Of a stretch of DNA of 64,000 nucleotides, positions 13,859 to 25,425 are shown piece after piece. The position numbers were made by a program, and so were the translations under genes. The notes under the pieces were generated by a model, which had not been told where the DNA came from, did no database searches, and worked only from the letters and a program-made list of their open reading frames with translations. The DNA lies in NCBI GenBank assembly GCA_038380795.1, contig CM076277.1, forward strand, positions 3,067,501 to 3,131,500. Reading direction: 5' to 3'. Position 1 is the stretch's first letter. Each line of letters starts with the position of its first letter. This DNA is from Pyrocephalus nanus (Eukaryota > Chordata > Aves > Passeriformes > Tyrannidae).

Positions 13859-14629
13859 TGCTGATGGGGCTTCCCACCAAAACACTGGGAATGGGGAGCT
13901 GGGGAATCCCAGCCCTAAAACCCCATAAACCTGGGCTTGAGCCTCCAACTCCGTATCCTGCAGCCAAGGGGAGATTTGCTCTGGATCCCACCATGCAGGA
14001 CTTTCAGGATCCTCAGCTTCCCCTTTTCCCTCGTGGGTTGGCAATGAGATTATTTTAGCCTAAAGCAGGAATTTAGGTTTCTGGCTCCAGGATAGTGTTA
14101 ATGCCCAGCACAGCCCAGTAGAGCTATAAATATATAAATATCTCCCTGCTGCATTAGAGAGCAAATCCAAAATTTCATCCAAAGCCACCAGCACCAGGAT
14201 GGAGTGTGACTGTCTAGGCCAAAATTATCCCAGGGCACTGGAAATTTAGGAAATGTCTCTTTCAGGCATCCCAAAATATCAGTGGCTTTTTTTCTGTTCC
14301 ATTAGATCTATAGGCACAGGGTGCAAAATGAATGCAGTTGGTCAAAGTATTCCTAAAACTTGGATGGAGCAGAAAGGAGGGAGGTGGATGATGGAGGGTG
14401 GTGGCAGGGGGAGGATGTGGTGTCTTGGTTAGTCCCCTGTCCACCCACCACTGCGGGGACCCTCCCAGCAGAAAGAACCTTGTGGTTCTCCTTCAGATGA
14501 TGCTGGGAAAAGGACGTGGGAATTGGTGTAAAGTGGGAGAAGAGGGACTGGAGATCCTCCGAGCATCTCCTGTCCCCCCACCCCCGGGGGTCACCCGTGC
14601 TCTGGCCTGGCATCATGCCAATGGCGAGG

Positions 14630-14633
<4 letters not shown>

Positions 14634-14665
<32 letters not shown>
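14634..14665 (+). repeat. Poly(T) tract of 32
   Basis: An uninterrupted T32 run. No retroposed gene body or target-site duplication is evident on either side. Confidence 0.97.
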
Positions 14666-14666
<1 letters not shown>

Positions 14667-14949
14667 GCTTCAAACAGGTGATTTTGGTTGAACTTCATCG
14701 CTCGCCAGGCTCAGCTGCTCTGCCCAGGGCGCTGCAGGGGGAGCTCGTGCCGTGCGGCAGCTTCATCGCTCCGCATTCCGATGGGCTTCGTTCTCCTGCT
14801 CACAGAGCATCGCTTCGGCTGAGCCCAAGATCCCCATCGTGCAAGCAAACGGAGGAGAAATTGGGGATGGGGAAGTCTCGCTCCCAATGATCCCACTGCA
14901 GCCGGGGACAGCCGGGCCGGGAGGTCAATGACTGCTGGTGCCTGAGAAA

Positions 14950-15143
14950 TCCTGGAGAAGAGAAGGCTCCAGGGAGACCTGAGAGCCCCTTACAGCGCCT
15001 AAAGAAGCTCCAGGAGAGCTGGAGAGAGACTTGGAACAAGTTCGTGAAGTGACAGGACAAGGGAGAATGGCTTCACACTGAAAGAAAGTAGATTTAGATG
15101 GGATATTGGGAAGTAATTTTTCCCCGTGAGGATGGGGAGGCAC
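14950..15143 (+). repeat. CR1 fragment, abruptly truncated at 3' side
   Basis: Sense CR1: CCTGGAGAAGAGAAGGCTCC, AAGTGACAGGACAAGGG and GTGAGGATGGGGAGGCAC. It stops at 15143 where the inverted-duplicate segment begins, well before the CR1 3' end. Confidence 0.85.
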
Positions 15144-15438
15144 AGTTAAATAAACACGGCTGTGCCCAGAGCCCTGGAAACACGGAGGGGCTGACTCACT
15201 GGGAAAACCAGAGGGGTTTGCAGGGGCCAGGAACAGAGATCCCAGCTACAGGGGGGCTTGGGAATGTCACACCCAGAGGAAGACACACAGAACTACCTGT
15301 AATCACCTCCAGGGAGGAGATCCTGCCCCTCTGCCCCTCTCTGATAAGACCCCACCCCTGAGGACCTCCAGCTCTGGGGTACCCAGTGCAGGAAGGACAT
15401 GGAGCTGCTGGAGCAAGTCCAGAGGAAGCCACCAAGAT
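15144..15438 (+). repeat. Inverted duplicate, arm 1
   Basis: This 295-bp segment is the reverse complement of 18434-18720, with roughly 15 substitutions by eye and one 8-bp tandem difference (CTGCCCCT). The outer 160 bp or so, starting AGTTAAATAAACACGGCTGT, is not recognised. The inner part is CR1-like. Confidence 0.92.
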
Positions 15439-15631
15439 CTCATAATTTTTGACATGGATGGAGAATTTTCCCATCTTATTTATTTTGCTGTCAGCCACAA
15501 TTGGTTCAGGTGTGTACAGGGAAAAGGGGAAGGTTCCCAGGATGCTGCAGTTGGGTTGGGATCAGTGGCAGATCATGTGCTCCAGCTCTCTGTGTGCAGC
15601 TGAGAGACATGAGCTTCCCATCTGCCCTGTG

Positions 15632-15679
15632 CTCAAGGAAAACTCAGCTCAAGGAAAACTCAGCTCAAGGAAAACTCAG
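15632..15679 (+). repeat. 16-bp tandem repeat, 3 copies
   Basis: CTCAAGGAAAACTCAG occurs three times in a row at 15632, 15648 and 15664, running into the second copy of the direct duplicate. The last 9 bases of the unit are also the start of that duplicate. Confidence 0.96.
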
Positions 15680-15786
15680 CTCAAGGTCTCCCTGGGGTAT
15701 TTTAATTCCTTTCAGCCATTACCTTGTTTGGTGCATCGTTATTTTCCTGCTCATAATTCCAAGCTTTGCTCTGGATCAGGACCAAA
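15671..15786 (+). repeat. Direct duplicate, copy 2 of 2
   Basis: This matches 13743-13858 at 115 of 116 positions. Flanks differ completely on the right side (GTGCCAGCTC against TGCTGATGGG). Confidence 0.93.
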
Positions 15787-15879
15787 GTGCCAGCTCCTGG
15801 GACAGTCTCTCCCTCCTCTTGGCATCAGTGCAGGTATCTTGGATACAAACCCCACGAAAACTGGCTAAACAAGGAGGTT

Positions 15880-16540
15880 AAATAAATATGTGCAGACTTA
15901 TTTATGTATCTTCCATTGCTTGCTCGGGGGAACAAGCAAAAAGAAATTAAGGAATTAGGAGTGACTTATCCACCAGAAACACCCTTTAGTATTTTATCTG
16001 TATTCCTCTTAGGTGCCATTTTCATATAAACATGAAGATTGTATGTACATAGGAACATAATGCACAGAGGAGCTATAAAGGGCATTGGATAAATTGGAGA
16101 TAATTTGGCTTTTCTATGTACACAAATATAGATACACACATCATTACCGTTTTATTTATGCGGGTGTGTTTACACATACAGATCTTATATTTACATATTT
16201 ATAGAAATGCTGAATGTATTGAATCCTGTCAGAGGCAGCTCCCAGATAAAAGAAACCCAGCGAGCTAATGGAGGTAAAAAAGGTGAAAACAAATAAAAAA
16301 TAGTGATAAATCAATAGCCTCACCTTTTTCTTCTGTTACTAAAAGTAAATTACATCGCTGAACAAACACACTTTTTACCCCACAGTCTGCTGTAGAAGGT
16401 GGTCACAAAGAGCCTTCTCTCCTTCCCTCCCAGCTTGATGGGTTTCTATTTTTAAAATAAGAAAATCACAACTTTCCTTGGAAACCAAGCCATAAGTATC
16501 ACTTTGCCCCAAATCCACTTTTCCACCTAAATATCCCCCT
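15880..16540. other. AT-rich repeat-free stretch
   Basis: No CR1 copy, exon or open frame of note. It carries several homeodomain-type and AT-rich words. It is listed as a low-confidence conserved-noncoding candidate. Confidence 0.25.
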
Positions 16541-17810
16541 TGGAGCTGTGGTTTGATGCAGTGGAGGCAGCAGGACAGCCCAGGGCCTGCCTCGCTGTGG
16601 GACGTGGTGGGGCTGGGGTGGGAATCAGAGCAGCTCTCATCAAGTCTTGCTTCAGAGTGGAAGCAGATGATTTTGCCCAGGAAAGTACACCCAGTTCAGA
16701 CACCACGCACTGCTCCTCCTCTCAGTGCGCTCCCGACTCACGTGGAAGAGGCTGGAGCAGTGGAAGAAGGAATTTTTTAGCCATGAAGTGGAATTTCACA
16801 CCTTTTTCAAGATGGTATTTTGGTTCTTGCCTTTTTTTTTTTTTTTTCCCTTCTTCCTGCTAATGGTTCTTGGTGTTTCTAAAGCAAAATAAACACGAGC
16901 TTTGAACCCTGGATGGTCTCCTGAAGGGCCGCTTCCTCCATCCGCTCTGGACCTCCCACCCCAAGGACTTGGCAAAATAAACTTGAAATCACTTAGTCTG
17001 CGCAGGTGAAACTCTCCCAGTGTTGTTCAGGCACTGGAGTGGCTTCTCTTCTCCAGACAAGACAACATGAGATGGCATTTGGAGACAAAAATATCATCAG
17101 AAGAGCCAAACCCGACCCTCGGCAGGGCGGCTCGTGCCCTCTCTGCAGCAGATGGCTGCCTCTCTGCTCCCTTTGAATTGCTCTCAGTGCATTACTTGGT
17201 TTTCAATTTCATTGCCTTTCCTAGGAGCAACCTCAGCTTTATGTTTCCCTTTTAAGCTGATTGAAATAAAGTATTTGAACAAATGTCATGGGCACTTAGA
17301 AATCTCTCCTCTGTTTACTCTCCTTTGCTTTCATTCTGTCCACCCTCTGCAGCACCAGCTCTTAAAGCCTTGAGTGCTGTCTATCGAAATTAATGTATCT
17401 TGCAGGCAGGATACAGTACAAATTCATTAATTTTTTTTTATATTGGAAATATGCCTTTATTAAGTCCCTGTTCATGTTTTTCTGATGGTTGAATAATTGA
17501 GCTTTATAAACCATCAGCAAAGAGATGGTGGCTCCTTGAGAGCCATTAGGTACCTACCTCTGGGCCCGTGGTCTTCATCCAACAAACACTTACGGCTAGC
17601 GTGGAAAACAGGCCCCAAAGAGGGAGTTCTGTGTTCTTCCCAGCTCCCTTCAAACATCTGTCACTGTGTGCAAAACTTCTGAAGGCCCAGGAGGGCAAAT
17701 CCAGGGGAGGTTTCCATCTCAGGGAGGTGCTCCTGCACTCCCAGGTCCCCGGAGTGGATGTGCCTTCTTTCAAGACATGTTGTCACCACAACCACACAGA
17801 ACATCCTTTT

Positions 17811-17835
17811 TCCTTCCTTCCTTCCTTCCTTCTCT
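17811..17835 (+). repeat. (TTCC)n microsatellite
   Basis: About six consecutive TTCC units. Confidence 0.95.
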
Positions 17836-18088
17836 CTACCCTCAGGAGATTCCTGTTCCTGGGGCACGGAGCTACTGCCCCCAACTTACAGTGCTTTGCA
17901 CTGTGGGCATGAGGTTGGCACCTGCCTGGGAGAGTATCATCGTGTTTCTCCAAGCAGAAAAGTTCACAAGTCTTTGGTTGAAACTTTTGATTCCCAAGAC
18001 AATGGGAGCAGCAGTTCCACGTATCATCCTATTCCAAGAGGACTGTCAGAGCCTGAGGATGCTCATAAGCCTTGACAGCTTGTGAACA

Positions 18089-18560
18089 CCTCCCACTAGC
18101 CCAGGTTGCTCCAAGCCTCATCCAATCTGGCCTTGGACACTTCCAGGGATGGGGCAGCCACAGCTTCTCTGGTCAACCTGTGCCAGGGCCTCCTCACCCT
18201 CACAGGGAAGAATTTCTTTCTAATATCCAAACTAAATCCACCCTCTTTCAGTTTAAAGCCATTTCCCCTTGTCCTGTCATTCCAGACTCCCTTGTAAATA
18301 ATCTCTCTAGACCTTTCTTGTCAGGTACTGTAAGGCCACAATTAGGTCACCTTGAAGCCTTCTCTTTTCCAGATTGGACAATCCCAATTCTCTCAGCCTT
18401 TCCTCATAGGAGAGATGCTCCATCCCTCCAATCATCTTGGTGACCTCCTCTGGACTTGCTCCAACAGCTCCATGTCCTTGCTGCGCTGGGCACCCCAGAG
18501 CTGGAGATCCTCAGGGATGGGGTCTTACCAGAGAGGGGCAGGATCCCCTCCCTGGAGGTG
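18089..18560 (-). repeat. CR1 fragment, about 470 bp
   Basis: Antisense CR1 from ACTAGCCCAGGTTGCTCC through CACTTCCAGGGATGGGGC and CTCAGCCTTTCCTCATAGG to CCTCCTCTGGACTTGCTCC and CCCCAGAGCTGGAG. It is among the longest CR1 copies here and overlaps arm 2 of the inverted duplicate. Confidence 0.9.
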
Positions 18561-18720
18561 ATTACAGGTAGTTCTGTGTGTCTTCCTCTGGGTGTGACAT
18601 TCTCAAGACCCCCTGTAGCTGGGATCTCAGTTCCTGGCCCCTGCAAACCCCTCTGGTTTCCCCAGTGAGTCAGCTCCTCCGTGTTTCCAGGGCTCTGGGC
18701 ACAGCCGTGTTTATTTAACT
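18434..18720 (-). repeat. Inverted duplicate, arm 2
   Basis: Reverse complement of 15144-15438. It starts inside the CR1 copy and continues past its end into about 160 bp of unrecognised sequence ending TTTATTTAACT. In this arm the CR1 portion is continuous with the rest of the element, so this arm is the more likely source. Confidence 0.92.
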
Positions 18721-20067
18721 GATGTTCACAGGTTTCTTCCAGCCATGCAGAGCGAGAGAAAGAGCTGTGTACATTAAATGAAGGCAGTGTAAAAAAATCA
18801 ATTTAACTCCCATCTGAGTTGCACTGAGAGGGGAATAAATTGAAAATTATTTTTAAAATGACAATTTGGATTGTTCCCACTGCCAGCTGGACCAGTTCCT
18901 TCTGCTGCAGGAACTTGAGCCCTGGCTGGGAGTGCTGGAGACGTGTATGGCTTGAGCAGCTTCAGAGGACACAGAGACCAGCAGAAAGAGTTGAAAAGTG
19001 CACAGTGGAATGCTGGTTTGGGGCAGGAATGAGGAGAACTGGCTGCCAGCCCTTGGCTTGCAGGAGTGGATGTAGATACACATCAAGTCCTTACTTTTGC
19101 CTCTGAAGTCCATGGGGATGGGCCCATGGGAAGGAGCTCAGTGATTCCACTTTCCAGTTCCTGGTGGTCATACACTGGGTTAAGGGCAGGTCCCACCTGG
19201 AGCAGCTCCACGACTGTCACTGCAAAGTCACATCAGAGTAGAATTGGGCACTGTGCTCCAGGACAGGAGTTTGGTGGTTAGAAGATAAAGAAATCATTCA
19301 TATTAACAAAAGATTTTGAATTCTTTGCAATTTCCTACAAAATAGAATGTGTGATTATTAGTGAAGGACACAAGGTGATGGCTAAAATAGATGCAGAGAT
19401 CAGACTCAGAGGAGCTGGTGGAGGCACCTGGCCGGCCTTATGCTCTCTGGCTGCTGGGGGTGGCAAGGAAGATGCTGTCCCTGTCACTGTGGGGTCCCAT
19501 GGAGGAGCTGCTCACCAGGGACCCATGCCTGGAAAGGAAGGGGTGAAGGGTGCTTCTTATGGGAGTTTGGGACTGAATTAGAGAGCCTAGGGCTTGTCCA
19601 GGGCTTATGGGACATTTAGGGGAAGGGCCAAAGGAGGTGAAAAGATCAAGGTAGATGAATATGGGAAAAGGGGGACAAAACCAGCTGGTACTGAGAAAGA
19701 TGATCTCAGTATCCTGTCCTGTCGAGTAGGAAAGAGTTCCAACAGGTCAACCTGGACAGGGATAGAAGATTTTAACTGTAGATGTGTACCCTGTAGCCCA
19801 TCCTGCCTACTCCCTGCTGCCCCAGGGACTCTGGTTGATCCCACCACATCGTGACAAAGCCTAGAGCCTGTCCCAGACCTTCTTGCTGTGAGAGAAAGGA
19901 AATCCCCAGGTGAGATTTCTGAGAAACACTGTGTGTCCCTGCTTCTGCTGATTAGCACATCTCTTGCCCAGTGCTCCAGCCACAAAAAGTCCACGTGTCC
20001 AGCCTTAGGCCAAGTGCTGGGGCACTGTGAGGGTGGAGGTGCTGCTGCTGAGATGCTGCAAGGGCAT
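18721..20067. other. Intergenic, no recognised feature
   Basis: No CR1 copy, microsatellite or plausible exon seen. Open frames here are short and without family resemblance. Confidence 0.4.
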
Positions 20068-20600
20068 CAGGAATCATGGAGTCACCAAGGTTGGAGAAGA
20101 CCTCCAAGACCATCGAGTCCAACCGTTCCCACAGCACTGCCAAGGTCACCATTAGCCCATGTATCCAAGCACCACATCCACGTCTTTTAAATCCCTTCAG
20201 GGATGGGGACTCCACCACTGCCCTGGGCAGCTATGTCAGTCCTGACCACCCTGTCAGTGAAGAAATTTTCCGTCATATCCAGTCTAAACCTCCCCTGGTG
20301 CAACTTGAGGCCGTTTCCTCTCAATCCTGTACCTTGTTCAGTGGGAGCAGAGCCCGACCCCCACCCCAGCTCCCCCTTCCTGGCAGGGAGTTGCAGAGAT
20401 GGATAAGGTCACCCTGAGCCTCCTTTTCTCCAGGCTGAGTCCCCCCAGCTCCCTCAGCTGCTGCTGGTGCTCCAGCCCCTTCCCCAGCTCTGTTTCCTTC
20501 TCTGGACATGCTCCAGCCTCTCCATTTCCTTCTTGTAGCCAAGGGCAGCCCCACCACACTGGGCACATTCCTGGGCCCAGTTTCCCACTGCCCAGTTTCC
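20068..20600 (-). repeat. CR1 fragment, about 530 bp
   Basis: Antisense CR1: GGAGAAGACCTCCAAGACCA, TTTAAATCCCTTCAGGGATG, CCCCTGGTGCAACTTGAGG, TCCTTTTCTCCAGGCTGAG and TCTGGACATGCTCCAGCC. It is the longest copy in the window and belongs to the same subfamily as 36071-36382 and 42033-42495. Confidence 0.93.
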
Positions 20601-20810
20601 CATTGCTCCTGGGAACAGGCAGTTGCTGGTAGAGCTTGGTAATCTGGATTTGATGCTGAATGTTCAGAAATCCTCATTCATGACACCCATTGGCTGAATG
20701 ATTAGAAAAACTTGGTTTTAAAGCCACGCATCTTGAGTTCTGGCTGTTTGGTTTTGCTTTCTGAGCATGCAGCCTTTCCATTTTCAGGCTTCTCTTTAAA
20801 ACCAAAAGCT

Positions 20811-20830
20811 TTTTTTTTTTTTTTTTTTTG
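20811..20830 (+). repeat. Poly(T) tract
   Basis: A run of about 20 T after AAAAGC. Confidence 0.93.
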
Positions 20831-22182
20831 CCATCACAGAAGTGGCCACTGGCCAGAGGAGGGATTTTTGCAGCTGCATGGGAAAAGAAAGTGCCAAGTC
20901 CTGTAAGGCAGAGGGACCAGCAGCCTGTTTGCAGGGGTGGGTTTAACATCAGCTTCTGCAGCAGAAAGGGGGCAGGTCTGGCTCAACCCTCACAGGGCTC
21001 TGCTCTGCAGCTTACTGGGTGAAGAGCTGGGGGGGACCTGTTTTCCCCCAAGCTGCTTCCTGCACTGCTGACCGGCTCCCCCAGCTGTGACATGATCCTG
21101 TCCCCTTGCCAGGGAGGCTGCACTGGTGATGGGGATGACAGGAGGACTTCACTGAAGTGATGCCAGAGTCCACTCTGGATCTCTCCTCAAAACCTGGAGT
21201 GCTTTTAGGACAGGGGGTGCTTTGGTGACAGAATGTTTCAGCCCCAAGCTGAGGTTGACTCTGTGGTGGTTGGGAGGGGAGAAGGGTTAAGCTTTTGAAA
21301 CCAGAAGACTTTATTTTTGTAACCAGAATTTCACACTCTCCACCCAAACCAACACTGAAGGCCAGGGTGTATTTGAGCCTGTCAGCTCTGCTTTGCTCTC
21401 TGTTGTTAAGAAACCCCACTGCTTCCCGCCTGAAAAGTGTCAGAGGGAAATTGAAAAATAGCATTTTCCCCTTTTCCTGCTGGCACACCTGCTTTCCTCC
21501 GACAGAAACTGCCATTTCTCCAGCACCTTGACGAGCTCTGAGCCAGTGGGTGCTGCTGGAGCTGGGTACAGGTGGGTGGGGGGGATCCTGGGAACACCTA
21601 AACACAACGGGGAACAGCATCTCCTCAGGGGCATCAGCAAAAGCATGGGATCCCATCTCCATGAGCTCTTCCTCTGGAAAGGGAGGGGATAAGGAAAAGG
21701 AAGGGAAGAATGTGGTACAGGCACCTTCTAAAGATGGAGATACTCAGGGAAGAACCACAAGTGCCTCAAAAGCACAGGGATAACATCACTGTGACACTGA
21801 GAGCAGCAGCACAAAGGGTGGCTGGGTGCAGTGGCAGTTGCAGTGGCTTCACCTACTCAGCAGCTTAAAAGCATGGAAATAAGTTAAAAGCCGAGTCACC
21901 TGCACTTTTTATCACTTTTTTTGTCAGCTGAGCTACAGATGCTGCTGCCTCCTCAGTGCCTGCAGGAACAGCAGGCCAAGGTTTGCCTGGTTTTGTCACA
22001 TTGCTGAAAAACCAGGGTCAAAAACACCCCTGAAAGTGCCCACTGATAGAAGTGGGGTAAGGCATGCCCGACACCTAAATCTTGTTGGGGGTCAGCCCAC
22101 CCACCCAGCATTTCCTACTGCATCACCTCCCTTTGGACAGGTGCTCAGTGCTGCTGGGGCTGGGATAGCCCAAATAACAGCA

Positions 22183-22348
22183 GAGAACCACAGAACAGTT
22201 TGGGGTGGAAGGGATCCTAAAGTCCACCTCCTTCCACCCCCTGCCATGGGCAGGGACACCTCCCACTGTCCCAGCCTGCTCTGAGCTCTGTCCAACCTGG
22301 CCTTGGACACTTCCAGGGATGATGCAGCCACAGCCTCTCTGAGCAATC
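22183..22348 (-). repeat. CR1 fragment
   Basis: Antisense CR1 with its 3' terminus: CACAGAACAGTTTGGGGTGG, CCTGCCATGGGCAGGGACAC, then CTTGGACACTTCCAGGGATG. Confidence 0.92.
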
Positions 22349-22489
22349 AGCATCCTGAGCTGTTTTGTGGGTGCCTGTGGCCTGTGTGTTCTCCACCAGA
22401 GCTGCCTTTTCCTGCCCAGCACACCAGAGCAGGCCTGAGAAAGCGCTTTGCCAGCCCACAAAGGGGCACAATCTCACCCTGACATCAGG

Positions 22490-22770
22490 GAAAGCGAAGG
22501 CATCTTGGCAATTACTTCAGCTCTGAGCTTGCAAGTCTGCTGGTTTTGTTCGTGCTCATCTGAAAGCCTTTGACACATCCGAGCTGCATGTTTCTTTTAT
22601 GAATATGCAAATCAAAGCAGTGAAATTACAGATAATGATATGTAGTCAAAACTTTTCAGAAGTTAATGCATATTCCTTATTTTGCAGATTTCTATCACAT
22701 TTGTATTTGCAAAATAGATGAGATAACGCCGCTCAAGAGAACGGCTTTCCTGTCACCGAAGCAGAGATAC
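22490..22770. other. Candidate conserved noncoding element with POU octamer
   Basis: Repeat-free. It contains ATGAATATGCAAATCAAAG at about 22600, a perfect POU octamer (ATGCAAAT), and further AT-rich motifs, then a CpG-bearing stretch. Conservation is inferred. Confidence 0.3.
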
Positions 22771-23298
22771 ACCTTTCAAATCCCACCCTGGATTGCTTCC
22801 AGCTCCCTTCCCAGTAGCCAGGGTCCCTCCTGTGGGATGGGGTCAGCAGTGTCCTGGGATGCTGAGGCAGAGGTGGGGTGCCCTGTGGTTTCAAGGGCTG
22901 TGTGTTGGCCCCAGGCTCTGCTCTTCTCCCGTGGTTCTGTTTTGCTGGAGTCGGGACACAAACCTGCAAGGCAAACTGCATCACCAGGTCCAGACTTTTC
23001 AACCAGGAGGGCATAGGAGGTGGATGCTCACCTGCAGAGGCAGGCTGCGCAGCTCCTTGGAAAAAAAAAATACTAGTTTGCCCATTTCTATCTGTCTTGC
23101 TACAAGCCCAACTTTAAACATGACAGCAACATAAAGCCCACGCAATAAAATACTTCTAAATATAAGGATATCTTTCCCCAAAGCAACTCAGTACTTTCCC
23201 AAAGTGAAATTTTCAAAATGATGCTGGTCTGGTGAGGTTTCTTGTTAACAGAATATGCTATATACAATATGGGGAATTATACAAAAATACTTGGGTTT

Positions 23299-23303
23299 AT
23301 TCT
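23299..23303 (+). repeat. Left target-site duplication ATTCT
   Basis: Five bases immediately before the LTR, repeated exactly at 23732-23736. Confidence 0.85.
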
Positions 23304-23731
23304 TGTTGTGGTTTAGTCCCAACTGGTAACTCAAATAAGAATAACAGAGAGAGGAATGAATTTCAGGAAAGACAAGTGATGCCCAGTACAGTTGCTCACC
23401 ACCCACTGATCGATGCCCAGCCTGTTCCCCAGCAGTGATTGTTCCTCCTGGCCAATCCCTCCCCAGTTTCTATACTGGGCATGATGGTCTATGGTATGGA
23501 GTATCCCTCTGGCCATTTTGGGTCAGCTGTCCTGGCACTGCTCCCTCCTGGTTTCTTCTGCTTGCTGGCAGGGCATGAGACACTGAGAAGTCCTTGATTT
23601 AAGGTAAGCACTGCTTAGCAACAACTAAAACATCAGTGTGTTATCAACATTATTCTCATATTGAATCCAAAACACAGCTCTGACCAGCTACTGAGAAGAA
23701 AATTAACTGTATCCCACCTAAAACCAGGACA
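23304..23731 (+). mobile_element. Solo LTR of an ERVL-type endogenous retrovirus
   Basis: A 428-bp unit begins TGTTGTGGTTTAGTCCC and ends CCAGGACA, so it has the TG...CA termini of a retroviral LTR. It is flanked by the 5-bp duplication ATTCT, the size usual for ERVL/class III. Internal words such as CAGTTTCTATACTGGGCATG and TTAGCAACAACTAAAACATC match the abundant passerine LTR family I recall. No gag, pol or env sequence lies next to it, so internal recombination has left only the LTR. Confidence 0.88.
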
Positions 23732-23736
23732 ATTCT
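23732..23736 (+). repeat. Right target-site duplication ATTCT
   Basis: Exact copy of the five bases on the left of the LTR. Confidence 0.85.
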
Positions 23737-24834
23737 GCTTTAGGATATAGGTCAGAACTCTACCATGTAGGGTAAATACAGGGTTTGTCCAGAATGCTCC
23801 TGTTCAGAACCATTTGCTGCTGTCCCTGTGATGTTCCCTATTATTATTGGTGCAGTGCTCACCTCTGTCTGCTCCTCACTCTGCTTGCACTCCCTTCCAG
23901 AGTTCCCAGTGCAGGGCACACACAGTTCACTGGGCCCTGTGGGGCTGCACCAGCCAGGTCCATCCCTTTGGCCATCAAGTGTTCCATGGCAAATCCATGG
24001 TGGCTGACCCACAGCACCAGGGCTCCTGCCAGCCTCTTGCCCACTGCTGGGCCTCCTGTAGCCCTTGGGTTGCCTGCTCCTGGCTAGTTTAATTACAACC
24101 ATCCTCAAGTTCCTCCCATCTCTGCTGCATTCCCAGCCCATCCCCGTCAGCATCAGCGGAGGAACCAGCCCGGGCTGCCAGGAATTGTACCCATCACCCA
24201 TGGCTGAGGGTGCTCATGGGAGTGTCTTTGCCCCTCCCAGTTCAGCTCTGGTGGGAACTTTACCCTTTTTGTGCTGTGTTCTCCCTCCAAATTAATTTCA
24301 TCACCTTCAACAAAGCGTGTGGGCGAGCAGCTCTCAGCAGGCGACACTCACTGAGGAGCCCAGCGGTGGCTGCTGAGCCTTCCTCCCCTCCCCTCCCTTC
24401 CCCCTCCTCCTTCTCTTTCTTGTTGCAAACACCTACATCCTTCCTGTATTGTTTCAAACCGCAAGATAATAAACCGAGCAGCAAAAGCCTCGAGTGGAAA
24501 GGTCTGTGGGGGGAGGTGGACCCTGCACCTTGGGCACTCCACCTCCCCCTGCAAATATCACCGGAAACCTCGGTCCTGCCGCTTGCATAACCGGGGCTGG
24601 GGCCCTCACCCCGAAATGGCACAGCCTGCCTGGGCTCCTGACCTTCTCCAGCCTTTTTTGGTCATCGTGTCCCTCGCTGTGGACTTGTGGCTGATGGGGC
24701 TCCTCTGTTTCTGGGAGCTCCTGGCTGGGTTCTCAGCAGCAGTTTTAACAAAGAGGTTTCTTATTCAAGTTTTTGAATGTTTCTTTTCTGCTCTCAGCTG
24801 TTGTTGGGCCAACTCCACCCCAGCTCTGTGTTTA

Positions 24835-24998
24835 TCACAGAATTATGGAATGGTTTGAGTTGGAAGGAACCTTAAAGATCATCTCAGTCCACCCCCTGCC
24901 ATGGGCAGGGACACCTTCCATTAGCCCAGGTTGCTCCAAGCCCCATCCAACCTGATCTTGGACACTTCCAGGGATGGAGCATCTGCAGCTTTCACAGG
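24835..24998 (-). repeat. CR1 fragment
   Basis: Antisense CR1: TCACAGAATTATGGAATGG, TTGGAAGGAACCTTAAAGAT, CTAGCCC-type TTAGCCCAGGTTGCTCCAAG and CACTTCCAGGGATGG. Confidence 0.93.
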
Positions 24999-25297
24999 TG
25001 CCCTCCAGCCTAAAGCATTTTGTCTCTGTGTTCCCCTTGGTTCTCTTCCCCCTGCCCATAAGGAAGGGCACTTACAGGTGCCTTGCAAACTCCTCAGGGT
25101 TTTCACAATGACAAGGCCAAGAAAAAGAGCTAAATGCATCTTCCAGGCTTTGCCCATGTGTGACTGTTTGCAGCCACAGTTTGCACAGATGTGGTTCAGT
25201 CACTGCTTGTGCTCTGCTCTCCCAGCCCCCAGACACAGATTACTGAGGCCTGGACAGACACCAGGCAGGGATGCTCTGCCTTGTGCAGGCTGGGGAC

Positions 25298-25425
25298 AAC
25301 CCTTTGGGACAACCTGATCTAGTAGAAGGTGTTCCTGTCCATGGGAGGGGGTGGGGGGGAAGAGATGAGCTTTAAGGTCCCTTTCAACTGGAACCATCCT
25401 GTCATTCTGTGATGTGATTCCATAA
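25298..25425 (+). repeat. CR1 3' end
   Basis: Sense CR1: GATCTAGTAGAAGGTGTTCC, GAGCTTTAAGGTCCCTTTC and CATTCTGTGATGTGATTCC. Confidence 0.9.

Noticed and set aside
14634..14665. Poly(T) tract as the tail of a processed pseudogene
   Set aside because: No coding similarity, upstream poly(A) signal or target-site duplication could be found beside it.
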